Of a DNA stretch of 64,000 nucleotides, positions 33,501 to 43,090 are shown piece after piece. This stretch comes from Porphyromonadaceae bacterium UBA7176 (lineage in GTDB: Bacteria > Bacteroidota > Bacteroidia > Bacteroidales > Muribaculaceae). Where the stretch lies: contig DKVO01000032.1 of assembly GCA_002491245.1 (NCBI GenBank), positions 39,580 through 103,579 of the forward strand, read 5' to 3'. The position numbers and the translations under genes are program-made. A model generated the notes under the pieces. It was not told the origin of the DNA. It worked only from the letters and a program-made list of their open reading frames with translations, and did no database searches. Positions within the stretch are counted from its first letter, which is position 1, and every line of letters starts with the position of its first letter.

Positions 33501-36500
33501 GTGAAAGCTTGGAGTATTATCAAACGTCTGGTGCGACTGCTGGGATTTACCGTTCTGGCAGCCGTACTTTTGTTGTGCGGAACTGTGGCGCTATTGTATT
33601 CTGACTGGGCTCAGGACAAAGCGAAAAGCGCAATTCTAAAAAAAATGTCGACACCTTCGGCGCATCTGTCGCTTGACCGTTTCAGTCTCGATTTTCCGCT
33701 TGATATAGAGGCTTGTGGTCTGGCATTGACCACCGACGGAGATACAATGGTAGCTGCTTCGCACATCAGAGCCGATGTGGCACTTATGCCGTTGCTTTGG
33801 GGCGAAGCCCATGTAGAGGAACTGGAACTGATAGATGCTCGTTACCGTATGGGTGCGCCTGATTCGGCTATGAGCATGATTATTGCTGCCGACAGTCTTG
33901 CCTTATCCCCGGTCAAGGTAGGTCTTAAGGATATGTCGGTTGTGCTTGACGACGGTGTTATCCGTGGCGGTCGTCTGGGGATGATCATGAATCCTGATAC
34001 GTCGACAGTAGCAAGTACACCGTCGGAACCTATGCGTATGAGTATATCACTGGGGCGTATCGCTCTCGATGATTTCACTTTCTCGATGAGGATGATGCCG
34101 ACAATAGATGAGCTTGCAGCGCATATAGTGTCGTCGGAGCTTCGTAACGGTAGGGTGGATCTGTTCAATCAAGAAATTAGCCTTGAGGCATTTGACGGGT
34201 CCGGACTCAGTGCCCGATATATAGCTCCCGATTCGGCTCAGATAGCAGCCGGCGGTCCTTATCCGCAACCAAATCAGAATGATACAGTAGCGGCTGAGCC
34301 TTGGACTGTGTCGATCGACAGCATAGACTTCAGCGGAGGTGATGCACTTTATGCGACAAGTGGCGTGGAGCCTGCTCCTGGCCTGGATTTTGCATATATC
34401 AGTCTTGACAGTCTCAACCTCAGCCTGCGTGATTTCTATAACCGTGGGGCTGCGGTGAAACTTCCTGTGAGTATCCACGGGCGTGAACGATGCGGAGTGA
34501 CGCTCGACGTAGACGGCCGTATCGAGATAGACTCAGTCGCCTTGATGTTCGATGATGTGCAACTGTCGACTCCCCGTGGTACGGATGTCCGTTTCGATGG
34601 CAAATTAGGTATGGGAGATCTGTCTACCGATCCGACGTTGCCTCTCGGTCTCGATCTCGCTGGAGCTTTCTCTCCCGACGACCTTGGAGATATGTTCCCG
34701 GCTTTCTCTCCTTACTTTGCTGCTATACCGACGGCTTCAGATGTCCGTCTGAGAGCCGATGTGTCGGGAACGGCAGGCGATGTCGCGATAGATGAGATAC
34801 GTCTTGACCTCAACCGTTGTGTAGCGTTGACGGCTTCGGGCAGGGTGCAGAATATGATGAACCCCAACCAGCTTGGGGGTAATATAAAGCTTTCGGGCAA
34901 CATAATCAATGTAAACGGTCTCAAGAATAAGCTTCTTGCCAAGGAGACCGCAGCTATACTCAATATACCTCCGATGACTCTTGGAGGGCGTGTCGACATG
35001 AAGTCGGGTACTATAGACGGACGTCTGACCGCAAAGACAAAGGGTGGCGACATCGGTCTTGACGCACGATGGAATGGCAATGCGGAGAGTTATAAGGCAG
35101 ATATGAAGCTAAATACTTTCCCTCTCCAGGCTTTCATGCCGCTATTGGGAGTGGAAGACGTGAGTGCGAGGGCTGAGGTGAATGGAAAAGGATATGATCC
35201 GTTTGCCGTTTCGACACAGATCGACGCAGGCATAACCGTCGACAAGGCCGTATATGACGGAGTGGCGTATACCGATATAAGGATAGATGCCAAACTTGAC
35301 AAGGGACTGGCAGAGATTGATCTGAGGTCGAATAATCCTTCGGCAGAATTGTCGGCTCATGCGACGGGCAATCTCGACGGAAATGTGTATAATTGGCAGG
35401 CTACCGTAGACGGCAGCTATATAGATCTTCAGGCCCTTAAGTTTATGAATGAGCCAGCGTCTCTGGAGATCATGCTTGATGGAAAGGCAAGCATAGGCCC
35501 GGGCAAAAACGATATCACAGCCGATGTGACTGTGAATGATGTGTTTTTCCGCCGTACGTCGGGAACTATCGCTCTCGATGATCTCAAGGCACGCTTCACG
35601 GCAGGAGACAGCACGACGGCGCTGTCGGTTGTCAACCGAGATCTGAAGGCTGATTTCAAATCGCCTACCGCACTTGACAGCCTTATGTCGTCGTTCTCGG
35701 CTTTTTCTGAAATTCTTGCAGGTCAATTGGCTATCTATACTATTGATGCCGACACTCTCGGGAGGGCTTTACCGCCGTTCACGCTCGGTATCACAGGTGG
35801 CCGGTCTAACGCAATCAACGATATACTTGCGCCATCGAAAATGTCGGTTCGTTCGTTCGCGCTGACGATTGACCATGACAGTATACTGTCAATCGATGGT
35901 AAGATAAAGCGTTTCGATACCGGCAGCATGGTCCTCGACACTATCTTTATCGAGGGCGGTGAGCACCGTGGCCATTTCCATCTCAACGGTGGAGTGCGCA
36001 ACCGCGCCGGCAATCTTGACGAGTGGCACCGTATCGATCTCAAGAGCATTATCCAGGGCAAGTATGCTCACATAGGCCTTAAACAGCAGAATATCAAGGG
36101 TAATATCGGCTATGATCTTGGTATCGCAGCCGAGAGCGATGCTGCTGATTCGACTCTTATTGTGCATATCCGTCCATATTCGCCGATTATAGGTTATCAG
36201 AAATGGTCGGCCAATCACGATAATTTCATAAGCTATAATATTCCGACCCAGCATATTGATGCCAATCTACATATGACGGGAGGTAATAGTGCCCTGGCTG
36301 TGTATACCGAGCATCCGGACAGCACAGGAGCGCACACAGACGTCCAGGAGGACCTGATGATAAAGCTTACCGATATACATCTGAGCGATTGGATAGCTGT
36401 AAATCCGTTTGCGCCACCGATGAAGGGCGATATCAATGCCGATATGCGTATCAACCGTCAGGATGGAATGTTTATAGGGCAGGGTAGCGCCGGGATATCG

Positions 36501-38303
36501 AATTTTGTATATGGAAAGGAGAGGGTTGCCGACTTCAAGACTACTTTCAATGTGGCCGCTACCGGCAAAGGAACAATACATGCAGACGCAGATGTGTTTG
36601 TGGACGGAGTCAAGACTATGTCGCTTAAGGGAGCGATGAATGATACGACGGCGACTTCGCCTCTTGCCCTTGATTTCTCGATGATACGTTTTCCGTTGTC
36701 GACGGTCAATCCGTTCCTGCCTCCGCGAGTTGCGCGTCTGTCGGGCACACTCAATGGCAGTATAGAGATATCTGGCAAGCAGTCTTCGCCGGTTTTCAAC
36801 GGGTCTCTCGATTTTGATTCGACGGCTGTGCTGCTTTATATGACAGGTACTGAGTATGCATTCAGTCCGACTCCGATAAGGGTTGTGGATGGATTGGTAG
36901 AGTTTGACGGCTTCAAGATTTCGGGCTGCAATGACCGTCCTCTCACTGTGGATGGAGTTGTAGATATCTCCAAACTCGAGGATATGAAAGTAAATCTTTC
37001 GTTGAAGGCCGACAATATGATGATCGTGAACAGCAACCGCCTTAAAAAGGGTGCTGATATCTTCGGCAAGGGCTATATAAGCCTCGATGCAACAGCCCGA
37101 GGGTCGATGAGTTTCATGGCTGTGAATGCAGACCTGAGTGTAAATTCGGGTACGAATATCACTTATGTGGTGCCCGATGCGACAACGGCGGCACTGGTCA
37201 ACCGGTCGGGCGGCGATATGGTGAAGTTTGTCAACTTCACCGATTCAGCGGCAGTTGCTGAAGCAGATACACTTGCCCGTAGCGGCATGGCGATGATGCT
37301 CGACGCCAACCTTACGATGGAAGACGGCAATATTGTGACGGTGTATCTATCGTCAGATGGTAAGAACCGCCTTCAGCTCGAAAGCAACGGTATGCTGACT
37401 TACTCGATGACGCCCCTCGATGATGGCAGATTGTCGGGCCGCCTGAATATCGACAAGGGTTTCGTGCGGTATTCGCCTCCATTCATGAGCGAGAAACTGT
37501 TTAATTTCGAACGTGGCAGTTATGTGGCCTTCAACGGGGCTATGATGAACCCGACGCTCAATATACATGCGACCGACGAAATCAAGGCAAATGTGACTCA
37601 GTCGGGCCAGAATTCGCGTCTTGTCAATTTTGATGTCGGTCTGTCGGTGACCGGTACGCTTAACCAGATGGATGTGGCGTTCGACCTTTCGACACGAGAT
37701 GATCTTACTGTGGCAAATGAACTTGAGAGCATGACTCCGCAACAGCGAGCCAACCAGGCGATGAATATGCTGCTCTATAATGTGTATACCGGCCCCGGGA
37801 CCAAGGGTGATGCATCGCTTGCCGGCAATCCGCTCTTCTCGTTCCTCGAGTCGCAGGTAAACACCTGGGCAGCCAACAACATCAAGGGTGTCGATATATC
37901 TTTTGGCATCAACCAGTACGACAAGACTGTCGACGGCAGTACGTCGCAGACGATGAGTTATTCGTACCAGGTGTCGAAGTCGCTCTTCAACGACAGGTTC
38001 AAAATTGTGGTTGGCGGCAATTATTCGACAGATGCTAATGCCGACGAGAATTTCTCGCAAAACCTAATCAACGACATATCGTTCGAGTATTTCCTGAATG
38101 CGCAGCGGACGATGTATGTGCGACTGTTCCGTCATACAGGTTACGAGAGTATACTCGAGGGCGAGATCACGCAGACCGGTGTCGGTTTTGTGTACCGCCG
38201 CAAACTGCGCCGGCTTGGCGATATGTTCCTTCCGCCGAAGTTGGTGGAGCGCCGTATCAAACATGAAAACAATAAAAATGAAGCGAGCGATGAGATGCAT
38301 TAA
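33501..38303 (+). CDS. tamB: TamB-family translocation/assembly protein (DUF490)
   Basis: 1600-residue AsmA-like bridge protein between inner membrane and outer membrane, expected to work with TamL in outer-membrane lipid or protein transport. GTG start at 33501. One N-terminal membrane anchor (about 12-33), then a very long run of beta strands (AsmA/TamB repeats). The C-terminal DUF490 part, about 1290-1600, contains LLYNVYTGPGTKG, LAGNPLFSFLESQVNTWAANN and DDLTVANELESMTPQQRANQA. Length is typical of Bacteroidetes TamB. Its end overlaps the next gene. Confidence 0.93.
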   Translation: MKAWSIIKRLVRLLGFTVLAAVLLLCGTVALLYSDWAQDKAKSAILKKMSTPSAHLSLDRFSLDFPLDIEACGLALTTDGDTMVAASHIRADVALMPLLWGEAHVEELELIDARYRMGAPDSAMSMIIAADSLALSPVKVGLKDMSVVLDDGVIRGGRLGMIMNPDTSTVASTPSEPMRMSISLGRIALDDFTFSMRMMPTIDELAAHIVSSELRNGRVDLFNQEISLEAFDGSGLSARYIAPDSAQIAAGGPYPQPNQNDTVAAEPWTVSIDSIDFSGGDALYATSGVEPAPGLDFAYISLDSLNLSLRDFYNRGAAVKLPVSIHGRERCGVTLDVDGRIEIDSVALMFDDVQLSTPRGTDVRFDGKLGMGDLSTDPTLPLGLDLAGAFSPDDLGDMFPAFSPYFAAIPTASDVRLRADVSGTAGDVAIDEIRLDLNRCVALTASGRVQNMMNPNQLGGNIKLSGNIINVNGLKNKLLAKETAAILNIPPMTLGGRVDMKSGTIDGRLTAKTKGGDIGLDARWNGNAESYKADMKLNTFPLQAFMPLLGVEDVSARAEVNGKGYDPFAVSTQIDAGITVDKAVYDGVAYTDIRIDAKLDKGLAEIDLRSNNPSAELSAHATGNLDGNVYNWQATVDGSYIDLQALKFMNEPASLEIMLDGKASIGPGKNDITADVTVNDVFFRRTSGTIALDDLKARFTAGDSTTALSVVNRDLKADFKSPTALDSLMSSFSAFSEILAGQLAIYTIDADTLGRALPPFTLGITGGRSNAINDILAPSKMSVRSFALTIDHDSILSIDGKIKRFDTGSMVLDTIFIEGGEHRGHFHLNGGVRNRAGNLDEWHRIDLKSIIQGKYAHIGLKQQNIKGNIGYDLGIAAESDAADSTLIVHIRPYSPIIGYQKWSANHDNFISYNIPTQHIDANLHMTGGNSALAVYTEHPDSTGAHTDVQEDLMIKLTDIHLSDWIAVNPFAPPMKGDINADMRINRQDGMFIGQGSAGISNFVYGKERVADFKTTFNVAATGKGTIHADADVFVDGVKTMSLKGAMNDTTATSPLALDFSMIRFPLSTVNPFLPPRVARLSGTLNGSIEISGKQSSPVFNGSLDFDSTAVLLYMTGTEYAFSPTPIRVVDGLVEFDGFKISGCNDRPLTVDGVVDISKLEDMKVNLSLKADNMMIVNSNRLKKGADIFGKGYISLDATARGSMSFMAVNADLSVNSGTNITYVVPDATTAALVNRSGGDMVKFVNFTDSAAVAEADTLARSGMAMMLDANLTMEDGNIVTVYLSSDGKNRLQLESNGMLTYSMTPLDDGRLSGRLNIDKGFVRYSPPFMSEKLFNFERGSYVAFNGAMMNPTLNIHATDEIKANVTQSGQNSRLVNFDVGLSVTGTLNQMDVAFDLSTRDDLTVANELESMTPQQRANQAMNMLLYNVYTGPGTKGDASLAGNPLFSFLESQVNTWAANNIKGVDISFGINQYDKTVDGSTSQTMSYSYQVSKSLFNDRFKIVVGGNYSTDANADENFSQNLINDISFEYFLNAQRTMYVRLFRHTGYESILEGEITQTGVGFVYRRKLRRLGDMFLPPKLVERRIKHENNKNEASDEMH

Positions 38304-40590
38304 GACATATTTCGGGTTATTTGCCGGTGTTGTGGCGATGCTGATGGTCGTGTCGTGTTCGACGACACGCCGCATCCCTGATGATGAGATGCTCTATACC
38401 GGAGTGAAGGGTGTAAAAGTGGCCGAGAGCGACAGCGGTGCCGTGCCGTCGGCTATGGTGTCGGCTATAAAGTCGCAGGTCAATGTAGCGCCGAACAATT
38501 ATTGGAAGCTTGTTGGATGGCGCTATCCATTCCCTCTGGGACTTTGGGTGTATAACAACTGGCCTAATCCGCCCAAGGGTTTCCGCCACTGGCTTTACGA
38601 AAAACTGGTGGAAGAGCCTGTGCTTGTGTCGGATGTACGCCCTGAGGTCCGTACCCACATGATTGAGCAGATACTTGACAATAACGGATATTTCCGGGGT
38701 ACGGCGACATATAGTCTTGTGCAGGGCCGTAATAAGAAGAAAGCCAAGATACTCTACGATATCACTCCCGGCCCCGGATATCCGATAAGCGGAGTGGAGC
38801 TCTTGCCTGATACTACGGCACTTGGCGCACTTATTGACTCTCTTGCCCGAAAGGACAGCTATCTTATGGCTGATCGTCCGCGGTATTCGACGGACTCGCT
38901 GTCGGTCGTCCGCACCCGTATCACCAATTCGCTGCGCAACAGGGGGTATTATTTTTTCAGGCCGGAGTTTATCGAGTATCTTGCCGACAGTATTGCCCAA
39001 CCGGGCGAAATTGCGTTGAGGATGACTCTTGCGACCAATGTCCCCAAGATGGCTCTTGATCCGTTTACGACGGGAAAGGTGACTGTGCATGTCGCGCGTA
39101 ATCAGGGCGGAGGCAAGGCCGATACTGTGGAGATGAAACGGGCGACCCTTATCCAGATGATGCCATCGCGGTTGAGGAGGAAATTGATAGATGAAACTGT
39201 GACGTTCCGCCCCGGCCGCCGGTTTTCGGTGCGCAGCATGGACCGTACTCAGCTTAATCTGGCGCGGCTCGGGATATTCAACAATATCAATATAGAGGCG
39301 GTTCCCGACACGTCTGACCTTGCGTCGCGGCGGTTGAATGTGGATGTCTATGCGACGTTTGATGCGCCTTTGGAAACTTCGCTCGAGGTCAATGCATCGT
39401 CGAAGTCGAACAGTTATATCGGCCCGGGTCTTACGTTCGGTGTGACGAACAAAAATATCTTCGGAGGTGGCGAACAGCTGTCGGTGAAGCTTACGGGCAG
39501 CTATGAATGGCAGACCGGCCGAGGCCGCGGAAGTGTTTTCAATTCATATGAGGTCGGGTTGACGGGATCATTAGCTTTTCCGCGTCTGCTTGCGCCGAAG
39601 TTCATTCCCCGGAGTCGCTACGATTTGAACTGGACACGTTTCCAGCTTAATGCAGACCTTCTTAACAGGCCTCATTATTTCAAGATGGCGCAGTTCAATG
39701 CGTCGATAAATTATGACTGGCGTCTTCGTAGACATGTGTCGAACACGTTGACACTTTTTAAGCTGACTTATACGAACCTGATGCACACGACGCATGAGTT
39801 CGATTCGATCATGGCAGCCAATCCGGCTGTTGCCCAGAGTTTCATGAGTCAATTCATACCGCAGATGTCGTATACGTATGTTTATGACCGGGCATTCGGC
39901 CGTGACAATACGCTCAACTGGCAGTTTACAGTCCAGGAAGCAGGAAATGTGATGTGGGCTATTTATCAGGCGTGCGGCAAGAAGGGCGAGAAGAAGCTTT
40001 TCGGTACTCCGTTCTCCCAGTTTGTGAAGGGCCAGACTCAGCTTGTGTGGGGCCGCAGGGTAGGGCATGGTGACCACTGGCTTGTGAGCAGGGTTGCGGT
40101 GGGTGCTGCCCATGCTTACGGCAATTCGACTCAGGTACCTTATTCTGAACAGTTTTATGTGGGCGGAGCTAATTCGATACGAGCATTTACGGTGCGATCG
40201 ATAGGTCCCGGCAGCTACAAGGCTGCACCCGGACAGACGGAGGATTATTTTGACCGGACGGGTACGTTCAAGTTCGAGGCTAATGTGGAGTACCGTTTCC
40301 CGATTTTCGGACCGTTGCACGGGGCGTTGTTTGTCGATGCCGGTAATGTGTGGCTTCTCAAGGATGACCCTTACCGCCCTGGAGGCACGTTGCGTGGCAA
40401 GAGTTTCTTACGAGACCTGGCTTTGGGTACGGGTGTGGGCCTGAGGTTCGACATAAGTATGCTTGTGATCCGCGGCGACCTCGGCATCGGTATACATGCA
40501 CCATATGATACGGGAAAGAGTGGATATTACAACATGAAGTCGTTCGGCAATTCGCTGGCGTTCCACCTTGCGATAGGTTATCCGTTCTGA
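38263..40590 (+). CDS. tamL: TamL, lipoprotein-type Omp85 outer-membrane protein
   Basis: Bacteroidetes counterpart of TamA, carrying a lipoprotein signal (VAMLMVVSC) instead of an ordinary signal peptide. From ATG 38263 it is 775 residues; ATGs at 38278 and 38290 give shorter signals and are also possible. POTRA-like segments lie at about 30-380 (ILDNNGYFRGTATYSLVQG and TRITNSLRNRGYYFFRPEFIEYLA). The Omp85 barrel follows, with VGGANSIRAFTVRSIGPG (the VRGF-like loop) and the end AFHLAIGYPF. It overlaps tamB by 41 bases, so the two are translated together. Confidence 0.9.
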   Translation: MKTIKMKRAMRCIKTYFGLFAGVVAMLMVVSCSTTRRIPDDEMLYTGVKGVKVAESDSGAVPSAMVSAIKSQVNVAPNNYWKLVGWRYPFPLGLWVYNNWPNPPKGFRHWLYEKLVEEPVLVSDVRPEVRTHMIEQILDNNGYFRGTATYSLVQGRNKKKAKILYDITPGPGYPISGVELLPDTTALGALIDSLARKDSYLMADRPRYSTDSLSVVRTRITNSLRNRGYYFFRPEFIEYLADSIAQPGEIALRMTLATNVPKMALDPFTTGKVTVHVARNQGGGKADTVEMKRATLIQMMPSRLRRKLIDETVTFRPGRRFSVRSMDRTQLNLARLGIFNNINIEAVPDTSDLASRRLNVDVYATFDAPLETSLEVNASSKSNSYIGPGLTFGVTNKNIFGGGEQLSVKLTGSYEWQTGRGRGSVFNSYEVGLTGSLAFPRLLAPKFIPRSRYDLNWTRFQLNADLLNRPHYFKMAQFNASINYDWRLRRHVSNTLTLFKLTYTNLMHTTHEFDSIMAANPAVAQSFMSQFIPQMSYTYVYDRAFGRDNTLNWQFTVQEAGNVMWAIYQACGKKGEKKLFGTPFSQFVKGQTQLVWGRRVGHGDHWLVSRVAVGAAHAYGNSTQVPYSEQFYVGGANSIRAFTVRSIGPGSYKAAPGQTEDYFDRTGTFKFEANVEYRFPIFGPLHGALFVDAGNVWLLKDDPYRPGGTLRGKSFLRDLALGTGVGLRFDISMLVIRGDLGIGIHAPYDTGKSGYYNMKSFGNSLAFHLAIGYPF

Positions 40591-40638
40591 CTGTTCCGGA
40601 CAATGTGTGAGGCAAAATGCTTAAAAGTTTTTAATAGT

Positions 40639-40670
40639 ATTGTTTTTGGGCCTTATTTGTTGTAATTTTG
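40639..40670 (+). promoter_or_regulatory. Promoter of the clostripain-family gene
   Basis: ATTG (40639-40642), 20 bases, then TAATTTTG (40663-40670), about 74 bases before the coding start. The spacing fits the Bacteroidetes consensus. Confidence 0.6.
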
Positions 40671-40743
40671 TATGATAAGTGGGATTGTGTGTCGACGACC
40701 GTGATCCGGCTTAGATAAACAAAAGATGACTAATTTTTAAATT

Positions 40744-41937
40744 GTGCTTGTGAAGACCCGAATACTTAAATATGCCATATGTCTTGTCGCAACGATATCC
40801 GGCCTGATGGCTGTGTCGTCGTGTAGCGACAATGATGAGCCTGAAACTGAAAAGAAGGGCAGGACTGTACTTGTGTACATGGTTGCGAACAATAATCTGA
40901 GCAGTTTCGGAAATGATGATTACGAGGAAATGCTGGAGGGCGCCCGTGCCGGTATTGGTGAGGACAACCATCTGCTTATTTACCGCCATAGCCGAGGCGC
41001 CGGTCCGGAACTGGTGTCGATAACAGCATCAGGTGCTGAGACGGTGAAGTCTTATGGAACTGAAGAGAGTTCGGTGGCGATAGCTCGCATGGCCGAAGTG
41101 ATAAAGGAAGTGAAGAGGATTACAGATACCGAGCAGTATGGCCTTGTGCTGTGGAGTCACGGCTCGGGCTGGGTCAACGACGGCATCGAAAAGACGGCAT
41201 CGAAGCGTAGTTTTGGCGACGATGCCGGCCGGAGGATGAACAATAGTGCCTTGCGCAAGGCTCTGCTTGAAGCCGGAGGTGTCGACTGGATATATTTTGA
41301 TTGCTGCTATATGATGTCGATAGAGACATTGTATGAGCTTCGGTCCTGCACTCGCCGATTTGCCGGTAGTGTGACTGAGTTGCAGACGCCAGGAATGCCT
41401 TATCATCTTAATCTTAAATATTTTTTCGCGCCCGGAGAGGCCGACCTTGTAGGCGCTGCCAAGAGCACGTTTGAATATTATGAGGCCAGGATTGCCGAGG
41501 AGGGGGATGTGATGAACAATTATTGCACGATGAGTGTTGTGAATTCGGCTAATCTTGGACGTGTGGCCAAGGCTGCGCAGACAATCTACGCCAAAGCTAA
41601 TCCGGCCTTGCCAGAAGGGTCGACTCCGCAGATGTATTCGAATGTTCGTGAATCGGCGTGCAAGTATTTCGATTTTGCCGATTATGCCGGTTTGTTGACT
41701 CACGATGCGGCCGGAGTCGAGCGTTATGCCGGCTCGACAGCCGATCTCAAGGAGCTTAAGGCTGCCATAGGTATGGCAGTGGAGTATGATGCGGCCACGC
41801 CTATGTTGAGGAGATTGCCGATAAACTCGCATTGCGGTATGTCGACTTATGTTCTTAGGAACGGGGAGTCGTACAAAACGGAAGACTATGGAGATCTGTC
41901 GTGGTACCGCGATGTGGCTTCGGTTTTGAAATTTTGA
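40744..41937 (+). CDS. Clostripain-family (C11) cysteine peptidase lipoprotein
   Basis: 397 residues with lipobox AVSSC (Cys27), so membrane-anchored and exported. Caspase-like C11 fold: TVLVYMVANNNLS (first strand), catalytic His139 in LWSHGSGW and catalytic Cys188 in YFDCCYM. C11 enzymes usually cut after Arg or Lys and may self-process. The start is GTG; GTG 40744 or 40750 are equally good. No immunoglobulin-like tail is seen. The neighbours do not show an operon partner upstream. Confidence 0.92.
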   Translation: MLVKTRILKYAICLVATISGLMAVSSCSDNDEPETEKKGRTVLVYMVANNNLSSFGNDDYEEMLEGARAGIGEDNHLLIYRHSRGAGPELVSITASGAETVKSYGTEESSVAIARMAEVIKEVKRITDTEQYGLVLWSHGSGWVNDGIEKTASKRSFGDDAGRRMNNSALRKALLEAGGVDWIYFDCCYMMSIETLYELRSCTRRFAGSVTELQTPGMPYHLNLKYFFAPGEADLVGAAKSTFEYYEARIAEEGDVMNNYCTMSVVNSANLGRVAKAAQTIYAKANPALPEGSTPQMYSNVRESACKYFDFADYAGLLTHDAAGVERYAGSTADLKELKAAIGMAVEYDAATPMLRRLPINSHCGMSTYVLRNGESYKTEDYGDLSWYRDVASVLKF

Positions 41938-41988
41938 TTGTGATTGTCGATTCAGATAATTTTTGTCTGCTTTTAATATAAATAGAAT

Positions 41989-43080
41989 ATGCTGCTCCAG
42001 ATACCAGAAACCACTCCGCTGTTGACAGATTCGATACCGAGCATCCGGGAAGAGGCCGCCAAGTTGTCGACCCTTTCTTTTGATGAACTTATGTCGCGTC
42101 TTGTGAGTACAGCCGTGACTTTTGCGATCAATCTTTGTATCGCCATATTGGTGTTTTATGTCGGTCGTCTGGTGATCAACAAGCTATATAAGTTTGTCAG
42201 TGGTATTTTTGTCCGTCGTCGTCTTGACCAGTCACTTGCGACGTTTGTATTGAGTATGGTGCGTATTGTGCTGTACTTCATACTGATAGTCACCGTTATC
42301 GGAATTCTTGGGATTGAGACATCGTCGTTCATCGCCATCTTTGCCTCTGCCGGTGTTGCTATCGGTATGGCTTTGAGCGGAACGCTGCAGAATTTTGCAG
42401 GTGGTGTGCTTATATTGCTGCTCAAACCTTACAAGATCGGTGATTTCATCGAGGCCCAGGGTTTTTCGGGAACGGTGAGGGAGATACAGATCTTCAGTAC
42501 AATCATCAGCACACCTGACAACAAGTCGATAATCATCCCTAACGGTGGTTTGTCGACCGGGACGATAAATAATTATAATAAAGAAGATTACCGTCGTGTA
42601 GACTGGATCCTCAGCATAAGTTACGGTGATGATGTGGATGCAGCGCGAAAGTCAATCCTCGATATTATAAAGAGCGACAGCCGTATAGTGACCAAATATG
42701 TGGAAGACGACCGTCGCGAACGTGCCGAGCTTAAAGCTGAACATGATATGGAGTCGGGTCAGGCGGCTGAGGTTGAAGAAGAGGCTCCAAGGCGAGGTCT
42801 CTCCAGATTTTTCCATCGTAAACGCCGTCCGCGTTTTCCGCAGATAGAACCACTTGAGACGGCAACGGCAATATTGTCGACCAAACCGGTGGACCGTTCT
42901 CCTGTCGTACGTGTCAATGAACTGGCAGCAAGTAGTGTAGACCTCAAGATAAGTGTCTGGACACCATCGTCGAGCTATTGGGATGTGTACTATGACCTTA
43001 ATGAGCGATTCTATAAGGAGCTTCCGGCAGCAGGAGTCAATTTCCCGTTCCCTCAGCTTGATGTTCATTTGCCTAAATAA
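41989..43080 (+). CDS. MscS-type mechanosensitive channel with an unusual insert
   Basis: 363 residues. Three membrane segments (about 35-60, 78-100, 105-135), with the pore helix in FIAIFASAGVAIGMALSGTL and the beta domain beginning NFAGGVLILLLKPYKIGDFI. PDNKSIIIPNGGLSTGTINN is the MscS signature. In the cytoplasmic alpha/beta domain, about 233-300 is an extra charged segment (DDRRERAELKAEHDMESG, then RGLSRFFHRKRRPRFP) absent from standard MscS. It relieves turgor on osmotic down-shock. The following peptidase gene begins 10 bases later. Confidence 0.92.
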   Translation: MLLQIPETTPLLTDSIPSIREEAAKLSTLSFDELMSRLVSTAVTFAINLCIAILVFYVGRLVINKLYKFVSGIFVRRRLDQSLATFVLSMVRIVLYFILIVTVIGILGIETSSFIAIFASAGVAIGMALSGTLQNFAGGVLILLLKPYKIGDFIEAQGFSGTVREIQIFSTIISTPDNKSIIIPNGGLSTGTINNYNKEDYRRVDWILSISYGDDVDAARKSILDIIKSDSRIVTKYVEDDRRERAELKAEHDMESGQAAEVEEEAPRRGLSRFFHRKRRPRFPQIEPLETATAILSTKPVDRSPVVRVNELAASSVDLKISVWTPSSSYWDVYYDLNERFYKELPAAGVNFPFPQLDVHLPK

Positions 43081-43090
43081 CCTTTATCAT

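Noticed and set aside
38098..38262. Longer start for TamL
   Set aside because: It lies within tamB and would place 55 residues before the lipoprotein signal.
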